64,000 nucleotides of DNA, from positions 124,001 through 188,000 of the forward strand of contig NZ_PQDH01000002.1 in assembly GCF_002964605.1 (NCBI RefSeq), read 5' to 3'. Position 1 is the stretch's first letter, and every line of letters begins with the position of its first letter. Shown here piece by piece: positions 7,972-15,627 of the stretch. The position numbers were made by a program, and so were the translations under genes. The notes under the pieces are model-generated. The model was not told the DNA's origin. It was given only the letters and a program-made list of their open reading frames with translations, and ran no database searches. This DNA comes from Vallitalea okinawensis (GTDB lineage Bacteria; Bacillota; Clostridia; Lachnospirales; PQDH01).

Positions 7972-8292
7972 TTATTCATGGTTCCACTTATCCAACCAAT
8001 TTTTTTCTCCTAATTCTTTCAACTGATTTTGATTCAAAATTAAATTTTGTCCAAGTTTCCTCCAGCTTTCTGAAAACTTTTTAAATCTACTACATGGAAA
8101 TGTCTTGCACTCAAAACAATAATCATAACCTTTTTTTTCCTTACAACATACATAAATCCCTTTGCACTTTCTATTCTTACAATGTTCTTCTGCTCCTAAA
8201 CAAGGATTTTTTTCTCTTAAATAGTTTGGGCACCCTCCACAGTAAATGCCACACGGAGGTATGAAACCATTATATTCTTTGATATAAACCAT
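7972..8292 (-). CDS. DUF3795 cysteine-rich protein
   Basis: A 106-aa protein with the DUF3795 pattern: PPCGIYCGGCPNY near the N-terminus, then CLGAEEHC, CKGIYVCC, a central YDYCFECKTFPCSRF and a C-terminal helical part with a Trp. Eleven or more Cys suggest zinc or iron-sulfur binding. Function unknown. AGAAAGGAAA before the ATG is an acceptable ribosome-binding site. Confidence 0.8.
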   Translation of the reverse strand: MVYIKEYNGFIPPCGIYCGGCPNYLREKNPCLGAEEHCKNRKCKGIYVCCKEKKGYDYCFECKTFPCSRFKKFSESWRKLGQNLILNQNQLKELGEKNWLDKWNHE

Positions 8293-8426
8293 TTCCTTTC
8301 TCTAAGAAACTCTTCAATTGATAGGGTTATCTGAGATAAATAAATCATTTCACTATTTAAAACTGTTCTCATATATATCAAAAAATTGCGATATAATACG
8401 ACCTTGTTCTTTACAACACATAATTA

Positions 8427-8768
8427 TTAAGTTTTATTTCTTTCATCATTTCTTAGATATATGTACCAATAAATTGGAATAGTTATAAATGAAAAGAACC
8501 AAATGCAAACAGTCCAAATAATTTTTTTGCCAATGATCAATTCCTTATTCATAGCAAATATATGTACAATATAACCAATAATAAATCCCCATAATAATAA
8601 TACAGATACAAGTAATAGTATCAACCACAGAATGACTACACTACGTAAAGATACTGGGATTTCTTGATTTACAAGATCAGAATTAACAATTATTGCAGCA
8701 AATACTAGACTTAAAATTACTATCACCGATGGTAGTACACTACCTAACATAACCAATTTCTTCTTCAT
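8427..8768 (-). CDS. Three- or four-helix membrane protein, unknown
   Basis: A 113-aa membrane protein with hydrophobic stretches at about 8-28, 45-70 and 83-103. The last part (FFSFITIPIYWYIYLRN) resembles small PLDc_N-like or DUF membrane proteins, but not enough to name one. AAAGGAGGAC precedes the ATG, and an extended -10 lies 49 bases upstream. Confidence 0.55.
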   Translation of the reverse strand: MKKKLVMLGSVLPSVIVILSLVFAAIIVNSDLVNQEIPVSLRSVVILWLILLLVSVLLLWGFIIGYIVHIFAMNKELIIGKKIIWTVCIWFFSFITIPIYWYIYLRNDERNKT

Positions 8769-8816
8769 AAGTCCTCCTTTATATTATCTTTAGTTGATTA
8801 TAAGTTATTATGTTAA

Positions 8817-8825
8817 ATTATAACA
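8817..8825 (-). promoter_or_regulatory. Extended -10 promoter
   Basis: On the minus strand TG-T-TATAATTTAACA. It is upstream of the 113-aa membrane protein gene and has the same form as the sites at 3234 and 6598. Confidence 0.6.
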
Positions 8826-8932
8826 TATAATGAAACTAAGTTGAATATTGTATTAAAAAAGAACATTGCCCGAATTTTATTATCTCAGACACTTAATTTT
8901 TATTAATTGACTGTTAAAACTTATATCGACTA

Positions 8933-8941
8933 TGGTATACT
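8933..8941 (+). promoter_or_regulatory. Extended -10 promoter for the 52-aa gene
   Basis: TG-G-TATACT, 48 bases before the ATG at 8990. TTAAAA 16 bases upstream of TATACT is a weak -35. Confidence 0.5.
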
Positions 8942-8989
8942 TCTACTGTAAATAGAATTTTTAGGAAACATTAAAAGGGAGAATTTCAC

Positions 8990-9148
8990 ATGGAGACATT
9001 TGCACTATTAGGTTTTGTTTTTGGTATGTTTGCCTTTTCTCAAGTGCTTATACTACCAAATAGAATTAAAGCTTTGGAACAAAGAGTGATTATTTTAGAA
9101 GAAAGAATTAGAGAGAAGGAAGAAGATAACTTAGACACTGATGACTAA
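8990..9148 (+). CDS. 52-aa membrane-anchored coiled-coil microprotein
   Basis: A short open frame with AAAGGGAGA well spaced before its ATG and a promoter-like extended -10. The 52-aa product has one hydrophobic helix (about residues 4-22, starting METFALLGFVFG), then a charged heptad-like helix (about 26-47, with LEQRVIILEERI) and an acidic end. This fits a single-pass membrane protein with a cytoplasmic coiled coil. A short CTACAT/ATGTAG hairpin follows near 9163. No homologue is recognised. Confidence 0.6.
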   Translation: METFALLGFVFGMFAFSQVLILPNRIKALEQRVIILEERIREKEEDNLDTDD

Positions 9149-9270
9149 ACTTAATTTTAACCTACATGAATGTAGATTATAAGGATGAAATCTAGGACCA
9201 GAAGGTAAAGCTTTTAACACCTTATCCAATACAAAAGGGAAAATTAGTATTATCATTATGCTTCTTGTAA

Positions 9271-9297
9271 GACACAGCGAGTATGTTTCGCTGTGTC
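9271..9297 (-). terminator. Hairpin terminator
   Basis: A perfect 10-bp stem (GACACAGCGA with TCGCTGTGTC) around a 7-base loop just downstream of the minus-strand gene ending at 9305. The T-tract is weak. Confidence 0.55.
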
Positions 9298-9304
9298 ATG
9301 TAAA

Positions 9305-9814
9305 TTAAATTCTTCCGAAGAATACCATATAATTGTGACCATAATGCTTAGAGCACTTTGGACAAGTGGTATAAAAGACGAAGAATTCTTTCATTTTATG
9401 TCCTTTGGATTGAATAGAGGTTTCTAATTTTTTGATTAGTTCAGGAAATTGCTTAAAATCAGCATTGAATACCTTTGTTATAAATGTTCCTGATATACGT
9501 ACCATTTCTAGTTCAGGGACTTCTTTGGATACACGAAAATAATGGTCTGCTTTCCATTTGGAAACATCTTGAGATAATGTCAGGTAACCACAATCAATAT
9601 TCGCATTGGATTTGTCTATAGCTTTTTGAACATTAGCAAAAACTTTCCCCAAATTAAGAGGCATGTAAAAAAGGCTTTTTGTGGATGCTTTGGCAAATAG
9701 CATGTTGTTTAATACGATAGTTTTTTCATCCCATGGTTCAGGTGAAAACTTAGGGCAGCATCCTGTTTCAGCATTCTCGGGGTCGATAAAGGGTAGATTA
9801 TTGACTTCACTCAT
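9305..9814 (-). CDS. Conserved hypothetical protein with C-terminal CPKC motif
   Basis: A 169-aa soluble protein of a widespread but uncharacterised family. It opens with LPFIDPENAETGCCPKFSPE, has a central strand-rich part (KADHYFRVSKEVP, MVRISGTFITKVF) and ends with FYTTCPKCSKHYGHNYMVFF. The conserved Cys pairs (CC near 19-20, CxxC near 150-153) could bind metal or be redox active. Members are sometimes annotated hydrolase; I see no catalytic motif that proves this. AAGGAGGT precedes the ATG. Singleton. Confidence 0.6.
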   Translation of the reverse strand: MSEVNNLPFIDPENAETGCCPKFSPEPWDEKTIVLNNMLFAKASTKSLFYMPLNLGKVFANVQKAIDKSNANIDCGYLTLSQDVSKWKADHYFRVSKEVPELEMVRISGTFITKVFNADFKQFPELIKKLETSIQSKGHKMKEFFVFYTTCPKCSKHYGHNYMVFFGRI

Positions 9815-9917
9815 TGGGTACCTCCTTAAATATAACGAAACTATTTTATATACGTATATTTAATTATACAATAATAAATCTGGCTTTGTACAGAATATAA
9901 TTCCATTAAAGGCACCC

Positions 9918-10859
9918 TTACTCAAATTTCTTATACATCGAAATGCTTTGTACCCCAGGTAAAAATCCCATTTTATAATATAAACCCTCCGCAGCATTAC
10001 CAACTGTCACATCTAACTTTACTGCTGGTGATATGTCTTTTAAAACAGTTAATGCTCTCTTTATCATGTTCTTAGCAATACAATCTCCTCTGAAACCCGG
10101 TGTTACTCCTATTTGGTTAATCATAGAGAACTCATTGTCATCTTCCTCATTTTTCCCTGCTAAACAAACCCCTATTAATTCATTAGTATTTCTTCCATAA
10201 ACTAAAGTAGAAGCCTGTATACTATTCGTGGAAATGTACCTTTCTAAAAACATCTTAGAGTATTCAACTTCTTCATCTTGAGTGTTGTTTGAAAATTCTT
10301 CATAATGGATGCCGCCTTTATATGATTCATGTAACACTTTTCCGATCTCAATAGCATCCTCAATTGTAGGTATTTTAATAACTAAATCTTCCCTCCACTT
10401 TATATCATCAAATATCTCCGTTGGACGAATCATCATTCTTCTAGCAAAATTTCTCCTATATCCAAGCCTATTGTAAGAATCAACATCTCTTGGAGGTATT
10501 GTATATAAAACGATTTTCTTATTCTTATCTGACCAGTGTAATAATGCATTGTTTAGTTCACTAATTACAGAAAACTTGTCTACTGAATAGGGTGATACTA
10601 CAAATAAATACGCCAAAAAATTAGGCTGTATTACTACACCACCAACTTTTTTATTATCCTTAAAAATCCAAAATCTATTGAAATCATCCCCATCTGTATC
10701 ATGAGACAGCTTGTTCCAACTATATGTAAGTTCATCATCCATATCTCCATATATGGCATAATGTATTCCATAGTCAGCTTCATTAGCTCTTATAAGAATA
10801 AATCCATCATCTAACTCATATTGCTCTTTTCCCTCTTCCCACTTCTCAATATTTTTCAT
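9918..10859 (-). CDS. GNAT family N-acetyltransferase
   Basis: A 313-aa protein. The C-terminal half carries a GNAT fold with the acetyl-CoA-binding motif A region (QIGVTPGFRGDCIAKNMIKRAL, broken here at IGVTPGFRGDC) and motif B (VGNAAEGLYYKMGF). The N-terminal half (about 1-150) looks like a degenerate second acyltransferase domain with RRNF and YNRLGYRR, so the layout may be a tandem GNAT. Substrate unknown. AAGGGGGAAC before the ATG is a good ribosome-binding site. Singleton in the accessory zone. Confidence 0.8.
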   Translation of the reverse strand: MKNIEKWEEGKEQYELDDGFILIRANEADYGIHYAIYGDMDDELTYSWNKLSHDTDGDDFNRFWIFKDNKKVGGVVIQPNFLAYLFVVSPYSVDKFSVISELNNALLHWSDKNKKIVLYTIPPRDVDSYNRLGYRRNFARRMMIRPTEIFDDIKWREDLVIKIPTIEDAIEIGKVLHESYKGGIHYEEFSNNTQDEEVEYSKMFLERYISTNSIQASTLVYGRNTNELIGVCLAGKNEEDDNEFSMINQIGVTPGFRGDCIAKNMIKRALTVLKDISPAVKLDVTVGNAAEGLYYKMGFLPGVQSISMYKKFE

Positions 10860-11239
10860 ATAAGTTCCCCCTTAAGTAATTCATTTTTAGCTATATTCAT
10901 TTTAATAAATTATATATACCAGGTAAAGATAAAGAATAATTCTGTATTATTTTTTACACAAAAAAGCTATCCTATTTCTAACCACTAAACAACTTCATTT
11001 TTTACAATTTATATCAGAAGTTCAATCATTGATGACTTTATTCGATTGGAGTAAATTTCTTTCTTATAGAATGGAATTTACTCATTAGTATTAATATCGA
11101 ATTCATGATTCGAGATTTGCTATTCTTTTGTTGGAATCTATCATAGATATGGTTTCTTGTTTAAATCCTCTATTCATCTTGCATTTAGTTATTTTACAAC
11201 TTAAAATGTATATATAAATAAAAAGAGAGGGGTTTTATT
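10860..11239. other. AT-rich intergenic stretch, no gene seen
   Basis: No frame with a ribosome-binding site. A small TCGAATTCATGATTCGA inverted repeat lies near 11097. The last 60 bases presumably hold the promoter of the 56-aa gene (AT-rich, with TTTTACA near 11193). Confidence 0.4.
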
Positions 11240-11410
11240 ATGGACATGTTAGCTGGTATTGTAGGTGGATTATTTGGATTAGCTTTCTTTGTAGCTTATT
11301 TTGGTTTTTGCATCTACCTATTAGTTCTTACAGTTAAATTTCTCAGAAGAGGTATAAAAGCTTTTGATAAATACTTGGCTGAAGATAATAATAATTCGAA
11401 TCAGTTCTAG
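11240..11410 (+). CDS. 56-aa small membrane protein
   Basis: A short frame with AGAGAGGGG placed before its ATG. The product has one long glycine-containing hydrophobic helix (about residues 4-33, with GIVGGLFGLAFFVAY), then a basic juxtamembrane stretch (KFLRRGIK) and a polar acidic, Asn-rich tail. Its layout resembles the 52-aa gene at 8990, although the sequences differ. A GCTACCA/TGGTAGC hairpin follows 10 bases after the stop, supporting a discrete transcript. Confidence 0.6.
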   Translation: MDMLAGIVGGLFGLAFFVAYFGFCIYLLVLTVKFLRRGIKAFDKYLAEDNNNSNQF

Positions 11411-11420
11411 TACATATCAT

Positions 11421-11444
11421 GCTACCAGGTATTAACTTGGTAGC
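11421..11444 (+). terminator. Hairpin downstream of the 56-aa gene
   Basis: GCTACCA paired with TGGTAGC. There is no strong T-run, so it is a weak terminator or a 3'-end stabiliser. Confidence 0.45.
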
Positions 11445-11801
11445 TCAACCTTGGACTTCGCAGCATAAGAAAAGAAGCAAGATGAATATATTACTCACCT
11501 TGCTTCTCACTATAAATTCTTCTTATATTCTGATGTAACCTTTGATAAATCTTTTTACATTTACAGAAAGGGAGTAATGTGCTTGATATTGCTATGATCG
11601 AGGTGCTTCTTTATTTTATCCTGGCAATCAAGTTGGTCAAAATGGGAATGATCTAACAAAGAGTAAAACCCTATGATTAGACTACTTTTCATCAATACAA
11701 ACCACTGTGGCACAAAATTTATACATCTAAGAAAGAACCTTTTCAAAAGGTCCTCAAATATCAATGGATATGCATTCTATAACATGAAAGCGTACCAAGT
11801 A
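11445..11801. other. Intergenic stretch without a supported gene
   Basis: It contains an AGAAGCAAG/CTTGCTTCT inverted repeat (11473-11507). A 67-codon minus-strand frame (11561-11764) starts on TTG without a ribosome-binding site. It could be a decayed gene, but I see no family in it. Confidence 0.35.
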
Positions 11802-12083
11802 CTAATTAAAATCATCTCTTTTTTTAAGTTCTTTTAATCTCTTTTTGTGTCCTTTTGCTGTTCTCTTTTCTTGCTCTGCTGCATTAATATATTCTTGGTA
11901 TGTTTCAAATAATGATTCATCTGATTCTTCATAGTTATAAATTATTTGATTACTTAATTTCTTAATCTTCTTGTTAAATTTATTATAGCGAGCTGTTTCT
12001 TTTTTAATTTTGCTTTTTTCTATATCAGATGGATTTGAATATTTATGGATACGATTATAACTTTTATACTTTTCCTCAGACAT
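11802..12083 (-). CDS. Highly charged helical protein, unknown
   Basis: A 93-aa protein, Lys- and Glu-rich and predicted mostly helical or coiled coil, with a basic C-terminus (KGHKKRLKELKKRD). The ATG at 12083 is chosen because GGGGTG lies upstream at usable spacing; an ATG six codons earlier overlaps that site. Nothing in it identifies a function. Singleton. Confidence 0.45.
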   Translation of the reverse strand: MSEEKYKSYNRIHKYSNPSDIEKSKIKKETARYNKFNKKIKKLSNQIIYNYEESDESLFETYQEYINAAEQEKRTAKGHKKRLKELKKRDDFN

Positions 12084-12302
12084 TTGATAACACCCCATCA
12101 TTAATAATAGCTACATGCAAACGTTTTAGCTATTAATACTACTCAAATTCATAATAGTCTAAGTAAAAAAGAAATTCAATATAATAAATAAATATAATTA
12201 TATTCTCATAAAAACTTAGATTTTGAACAAGGTCCATGTCTTTCTATTTTTATTATATCTTATTCACACCATTAGATTAATTAATCTAATATAATTTAAT
12301 TC

Positions 12303-12896
12303 TTAACAAGGTTGGTCAGTAACTAGATTAATAAGTTTCTCATGGCTAAATGTACAACTAGCTATAGGGGTAACTTTTACAAATCCAGAACCAGCTGCCT
12401 CCGTACGCAGAGCCGTATAACAGTATACTCCTGGTTTTATATTAAAGTACTGTACTGCTAATTGATTACCCATCATACCCATGAGATTTATCGGAACTTC
12501 AAAATTATCAGTCATACCAGCTGGTATTCTTCTTTGATCTGTAATACAGCTTCTATTACCAGCAAATGTATATTGCACTACATTTATGTCAATAACTTGC
12601 TCAACATTAGTCTCATTCTGAACTGATATTATTAAACTACCTGTTTCATTCTTAAATATAATAGTATCAATAAAGAAAGGTCCTGTTGTTAAATCTAATG
12701 CACATATAATTTCTTCAATACATTTTACCTCACTCTTTATTTCTCTTAGTCCAAATTTTGGATTTTTAAGCAAGCATATTATTTCATTTACTTTATTGCA
12801 AATTTTCTTTAGAAGTTTAATTATATAATTTATAGCCCCTTTTTTTTCTTTTGGGTTATAAGGATCACAATAATTACAATCTCTACTCCTTTGCAT
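12303..12896 (-). CDS. Unrecognised protein with helical N-terminus and beta domain, putative Fur target
   Basis: A 197-aa protein without a signal peptide. The N-terminus has CNYC (residues 7-10), followed by an amphipathic basic helix region (about 20-65) with several Cys. The rest (about 70-197) is strand-rich (FFIDTIIFKN, SLIISVQNET, NVVQYTFAGN) with further Cys and ends in QPC. The beta part resembles a filament- or spore-surface-type domain, but I cannot name one. TGGAGGCG before the ATG is a strong ribosome-binding site. A 7-1-7 Fur-type box lies about 90-105 bases upstream. Confidence 0.55.
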   Translation of the reverse strand: MQRSRDCNYCDPYNPKEKKGAINYIIKLLKKICNKVNEIICLLKNPKFGLREIKSEVKCIEEIICALDLTTGPFFIDTIIFKNETGSLIISVQNETNVEQVIDINVVQYTFAGNRSCITDQRRIPAGMTDNFEVPINLMGMMGNQLAVQYFNIKPGVYCYTALRTEAAGSGFVKVTPIASCTFSHEKLINLVTDQPC

Positions 12897-12986
12897 TTAA
12901 TATCGCCTCCAGCTAATACATTAATATTTATTTTTATAATTTATATTATGATATTCAATATATAATTGTTAATATTTATCAAAATA

Positions 12987-13001
12987 TGATAATGATTATC
13001 A
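12987..13001. promoter_or_regulatory. Fur-type box (7-1-7)
   Basis: TGATAATGATTATCA is an exact 7-1-7 inverted repeat matching the consensus TGATAATnATTATCA of Fur-family sites in Firmicutes. It lies upstream of the minus-strand gene starting at 12896. A candidate promoter (TTAACA, 16 bases, CATAAT) lies between the box and the gene. Fur, PerR and Zur boxes look alike, so the regulator is not certain. Confidence 0.65.
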
Positions 13002-13202
13002 TATTATTATAATTATAATGACATTAAATACTTTTAACTCTAAATAGGTTTTTTTATTTATTAAAATGGACCTATAAAATTTTTGTGATTATGAAGCATG
13101 CGACTGTTGATGGTAGAGTTAATCTATAGTTATAGAGTTCAATTTATATCACTTCTTTACATGAGTAAAGGAGTATACTCCATAAAATTCAAAATTAGAG
13201 CA

Positions 13203-13239
13203 TAAAAAAAGAATGTTTAAATGTAAACTAAATACATTC
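13203..13239 (-). terminator. Intrinsic terminator of rnpB
   Basis: A GAATGT/ACATTC stem followed by seven T on the minus strand, 30 bases downstream of the RNase P RNA 3' end. Confidence 0.7.
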
Positions 13240-13270
13240 ATAACATCCTAAATTGATGATTTATATGTAA

Positions 13271-13616
13271 TGAGCAAGTCTATAAGCCGAGTTCTGTATT
13301 GGATGATCATCTATCTCGACTTACTGTCACCAGTAAGCTCTAGCAACCTACCCGGGAACGTGGCGGGCTACCACAATTGTTCCCCTATCCGGTTTTGCTC
13401 CGAGTGGGGTTTACAGAGCCCTCTTTGTCGCCAAAGAGGCGGTGAGCTCTTACCTCACCTTTCCACCCTTACCAGCCGAAGCTGGCGGTTTATTTCTGTT
13501 GCACTTTCCTTAGAGTCGCCTCCACTGGGGGTTACCCAGCACCCTGCCCTATGGAGCTCGGACTTTCCTCACATACAGCCTTTCAGCTTTGTATATGCGA
13601 TCATCTGACTTACTCA
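13271..13616 (-). ncRNA. rnpB: RNase P RNA, bacterial class A
   Basis: The catalytic RNA that matures tRNA 5' ends. On the minus strand the conserved 5' core GAGGAAAGTCCGAGCTCC, the central AAAGTGCAACAGAAA and AAACCCCACTCGGAGCAA segments, and the 3' core ACAGAACTCGGCTTA are all present. The ends GAGTAAGTC (13607-13615) and GACTTGCTC (13272-13280) pair to close the molecule (P1) with one mismatch. The length of about 345 nt fits class A. An open frame on the opposite strand of this RNA is spurious. Confidence 0.95.
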
Positions 13617-13683
13617 TTCAATTTTTCAGCTAGTATAATATAACACATTTAATTAAGCATTGTCAAATAGAAATATATACCTT

Positions 13684-15495
13684 TTATAAATCTTCATCAT
13701 AACTATAACGGATATCAATAAACTCTTGACGATAGTCGAGAAATATTCTTATTAAATATGGATCGAACTGTTTCCCTTTTTGTTCTTCTAAGTATTCAAG
13801 AACTTCATCAATATCCCATGCCTCTTTATAGACCCTTTTACTGCAAAGTGCATCAAAAACGTCTGCTATAGCTACTATTCGAGATGGAAGATCTATAGCT
13901 TCACCTTGTAATCCATTGGGGTAACCCCTACCATCCCATCGCTCATGATGTTGAAGCGCTATGCTAGCTATCATTTTAAACAGCTCTCTCTTAGAATCCT
14001 TTAATAAGTCATAACCAATCTGAGTATGCGTTTTAACTACAGTAAACTCTTCTTGTGTCAAAGTACCTGGTTTACTAAGAATTGATTCGGGTATACCAAT
14101 CTTACCCAAATCATGTAGGGCAGAAGCTACTTTAAGATTCTTTGCATCTTGTTCGCCAACTCCTGCTCTAACTGCTAAGAGATATGATATTTCTGCAACT
14201 CTTTTAACATGAGCTGATGTAGCAGAAGACCTTTGCTCTATTATACTCCCCAATCGATAAATGATCTCTTTTTGAGTGTCTAATAATTCATCGGACATTT
14301 CTAAGAGCTCTTTTCGTTGCCTGTCCATGTTAAGTTGTCTTCTATAGATAAATAATAGATAAATAACGACAAAGGAAAAAGTTAAGACAGTCATCAAAAA
14401 ATTTCTAACTAAATCTCTATTCTCTAAAAAGTAATCAGGTGGTTCATTCAGCAATATGGCGTCATTAGGTAAATTATTTTTATCCAATTTATACCGTTCA
14501 AAAACGGGATAATCGTATACATAATTAAATACATTATCATAATCATGTAGTATTTTAGGAACCTTTTTACATTGCCAATAACCTTGTAACGCATTGATGG
14601 CTTCCAGGGCGAAACTATAGGTTGATGACATATAGCCCCCTAACACATTGCTCACAAATTGATATTCATAAATAGCATAGATTGGAGCATTTGAAATACT
14701 AGCAAGACTGGAAAGCGTTTTAGTAGGGTTAAAACGTACTTCTTGACTATCCACAGCAAAAATGATGTATAGAATGATGTCGTCATCCGGATCACTGTTT
14801 TTCAGCACTACCTCCACTTCATCTAAAGAAGCATTATCGTAATAGTAGAAGTTGTATCGATCCTCATAGGTCTTGTAAGCCTCTAACATTTGGTGTTTAT
14901 TATATTGTCCTGTTGGTGTACTATCGATTATAAGATGTACATTCTCTGCATTAGGTTGTAAAGCTATAGCCTGTTCTAAATTATCTATGTATGGAATGAC
15001 TTCCGGTATAATGCTAATGCCATCTTCTATTTGCGCTTCACTATACACCTTATTAATTCCTATTGCTACAATGGGAATATCTTTAAAGACATCTTCATTG
15101 AGCTCCATGACAAGCTCAAATCCTATATCATCTGTAACAATGATACCATCCATAGGTGTATCTTGATACTTATATGTAAGTTCTTGAACCAGTATGTCCA
15201 TGTATTCCTCAGTATGAAACTGCTTGGTATCAAGGTATTCTGTCTCTATTTGATATTCATGAGTATCAGATTCTTGTGTTACCTTAGTAATGCTTTCCTG
15301 TAAACCTGCTGTCCATGCAAAACCCTCATCATAAGAATGGATAACTAGTATAGTCCTTTTTTCTATAGGTGGTTGTAGAGGTATTAAATGTACGGTGTTT
15401 TCTCTATTCATCTCTTCTGTAATTGATATGTACATAAAGGATATGATAAATATGAGAGGTAAAAAGATCAGTAATACAAATTTTATCCTATTCAT
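13684..15495 (-). CDS. HD-GYP c-di-GMP phosphodiesterase with ABC-type sensor domain
   Basis: A 603-aa membrane signalling protein. An N-terminal anchor helix (about 5-22) is followed by an extracytoplasmic domain of about 310 residues beginning TILVIHSYDEGFAWTAGL, which resembles the ABC transporter substrate-binding (ABC_sub_bind) family. Then come a second helix (VRNFLMTVLTFSFVVIYLLF), a short coiled coil and a C-terminal HD-GYP domain with HDLGKIGIPESILSKPG and HHERWDGRGYP. HD-GYP enzymes hydrolyse c-di-GMP to GMP or pGpG. GAGGTGA lies six bases before ATG 15495; upstream codons in frame are unlikely to be translated. The same window holds a c-di-GMP riboswitch. The ligand is unknown. Confidence 0.85.
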   Translation of the reverse strand: MNRIKFVLLIFLPLIFIISFMYISITEEMNRENTVHLIPLQPPIEKRTILVIHSYDEGFAWTAGLQESITKVTQESDTHEYQIETEYLDTKQFHTEEYMDILVQELTYKYQDTPMDGIIVTDDIGFELVMELNEDVFKDIPIVAIGINKVYSEAQIEDGISIIPEVIPYIDNLEQAIALQPNAENVHLIIDSTPTGQYNKHQMLEAYKTYEDRYNFYYYDNASLDEVEVVLKNSDPDDDIILYIIFAVDSQEVRFNPTKTLSSLASISNAPIYAIYEYQFVSNVLGGYMSSTYSFALEAINALQGYWQCKKVPKILHDYDNVFNYVYDYPVFERYKLDKNNLPNDAILLNEPPDYFLENRDLVRNFLMTVLTFSFVVIYLLFIYRRQLNMDRQRKELLEMSDELLDTQKEIIYRLGSIIEQRSSATSAHVKRVAEISYLLAVRAGVGEQDAKNLKVASALHDLGKIGIPESILSKPGTLTQEEFTVVKTHTQIGYDLLKDSKRELFKMIASIALQHHERWDGRGYPNGLQGEAIDLPSRIVAIADVFDALCSKRVYKEAWDIDEVLEYLEEQKGKQFDPYLIRIFLDYRQEFIDIRYSYDEDL

Positions 15496-15600
15496 CAAAA
15501 TCACCTCATTATAATTATCGATTATTTTCCTTAGTTTATCAAGCATTATCCACTAATTATGCTCTGTTTATTTATAATTCAGAAAATCTTACCATGCAAA

Positions 15601-15622
15601 GCCCCTCACTGATGTAAGGGGC
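15601..15622 (-). terminator. Hairpin downstream of the nucleoside kinase gene
   Basis: GCCCCT/AGGGGC stem with a short loop, six bases past the stop. Only TTTG follows, so it is a modest terminator. Confidence 0.55.
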
Positions 15623-15627
15623 ATCTA

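Noticed and set aside
326-9297. The series of long hairpins between small genes as integron attC-like sites
   Set aside because: The stems differ in sequence, lack attC core boxes, flank genes of alternating orientation and mostly sit where terminators are expected; no integron integrase is present.
11561-11764. A 67-codon minus-strand frame, possible transposase or gene remnant
   Set aside because: TTG start with no ribosome-binding site and no recognisable family or terminal repeats; left as unexplained intergenic DNA.
13270-13608. A 112-codon open frame on the plus strand
   Set aside because: It lies antisense to the RNase P RNA, whose conserved core and paired ends are clear; the frame has no ribosome-binding site.
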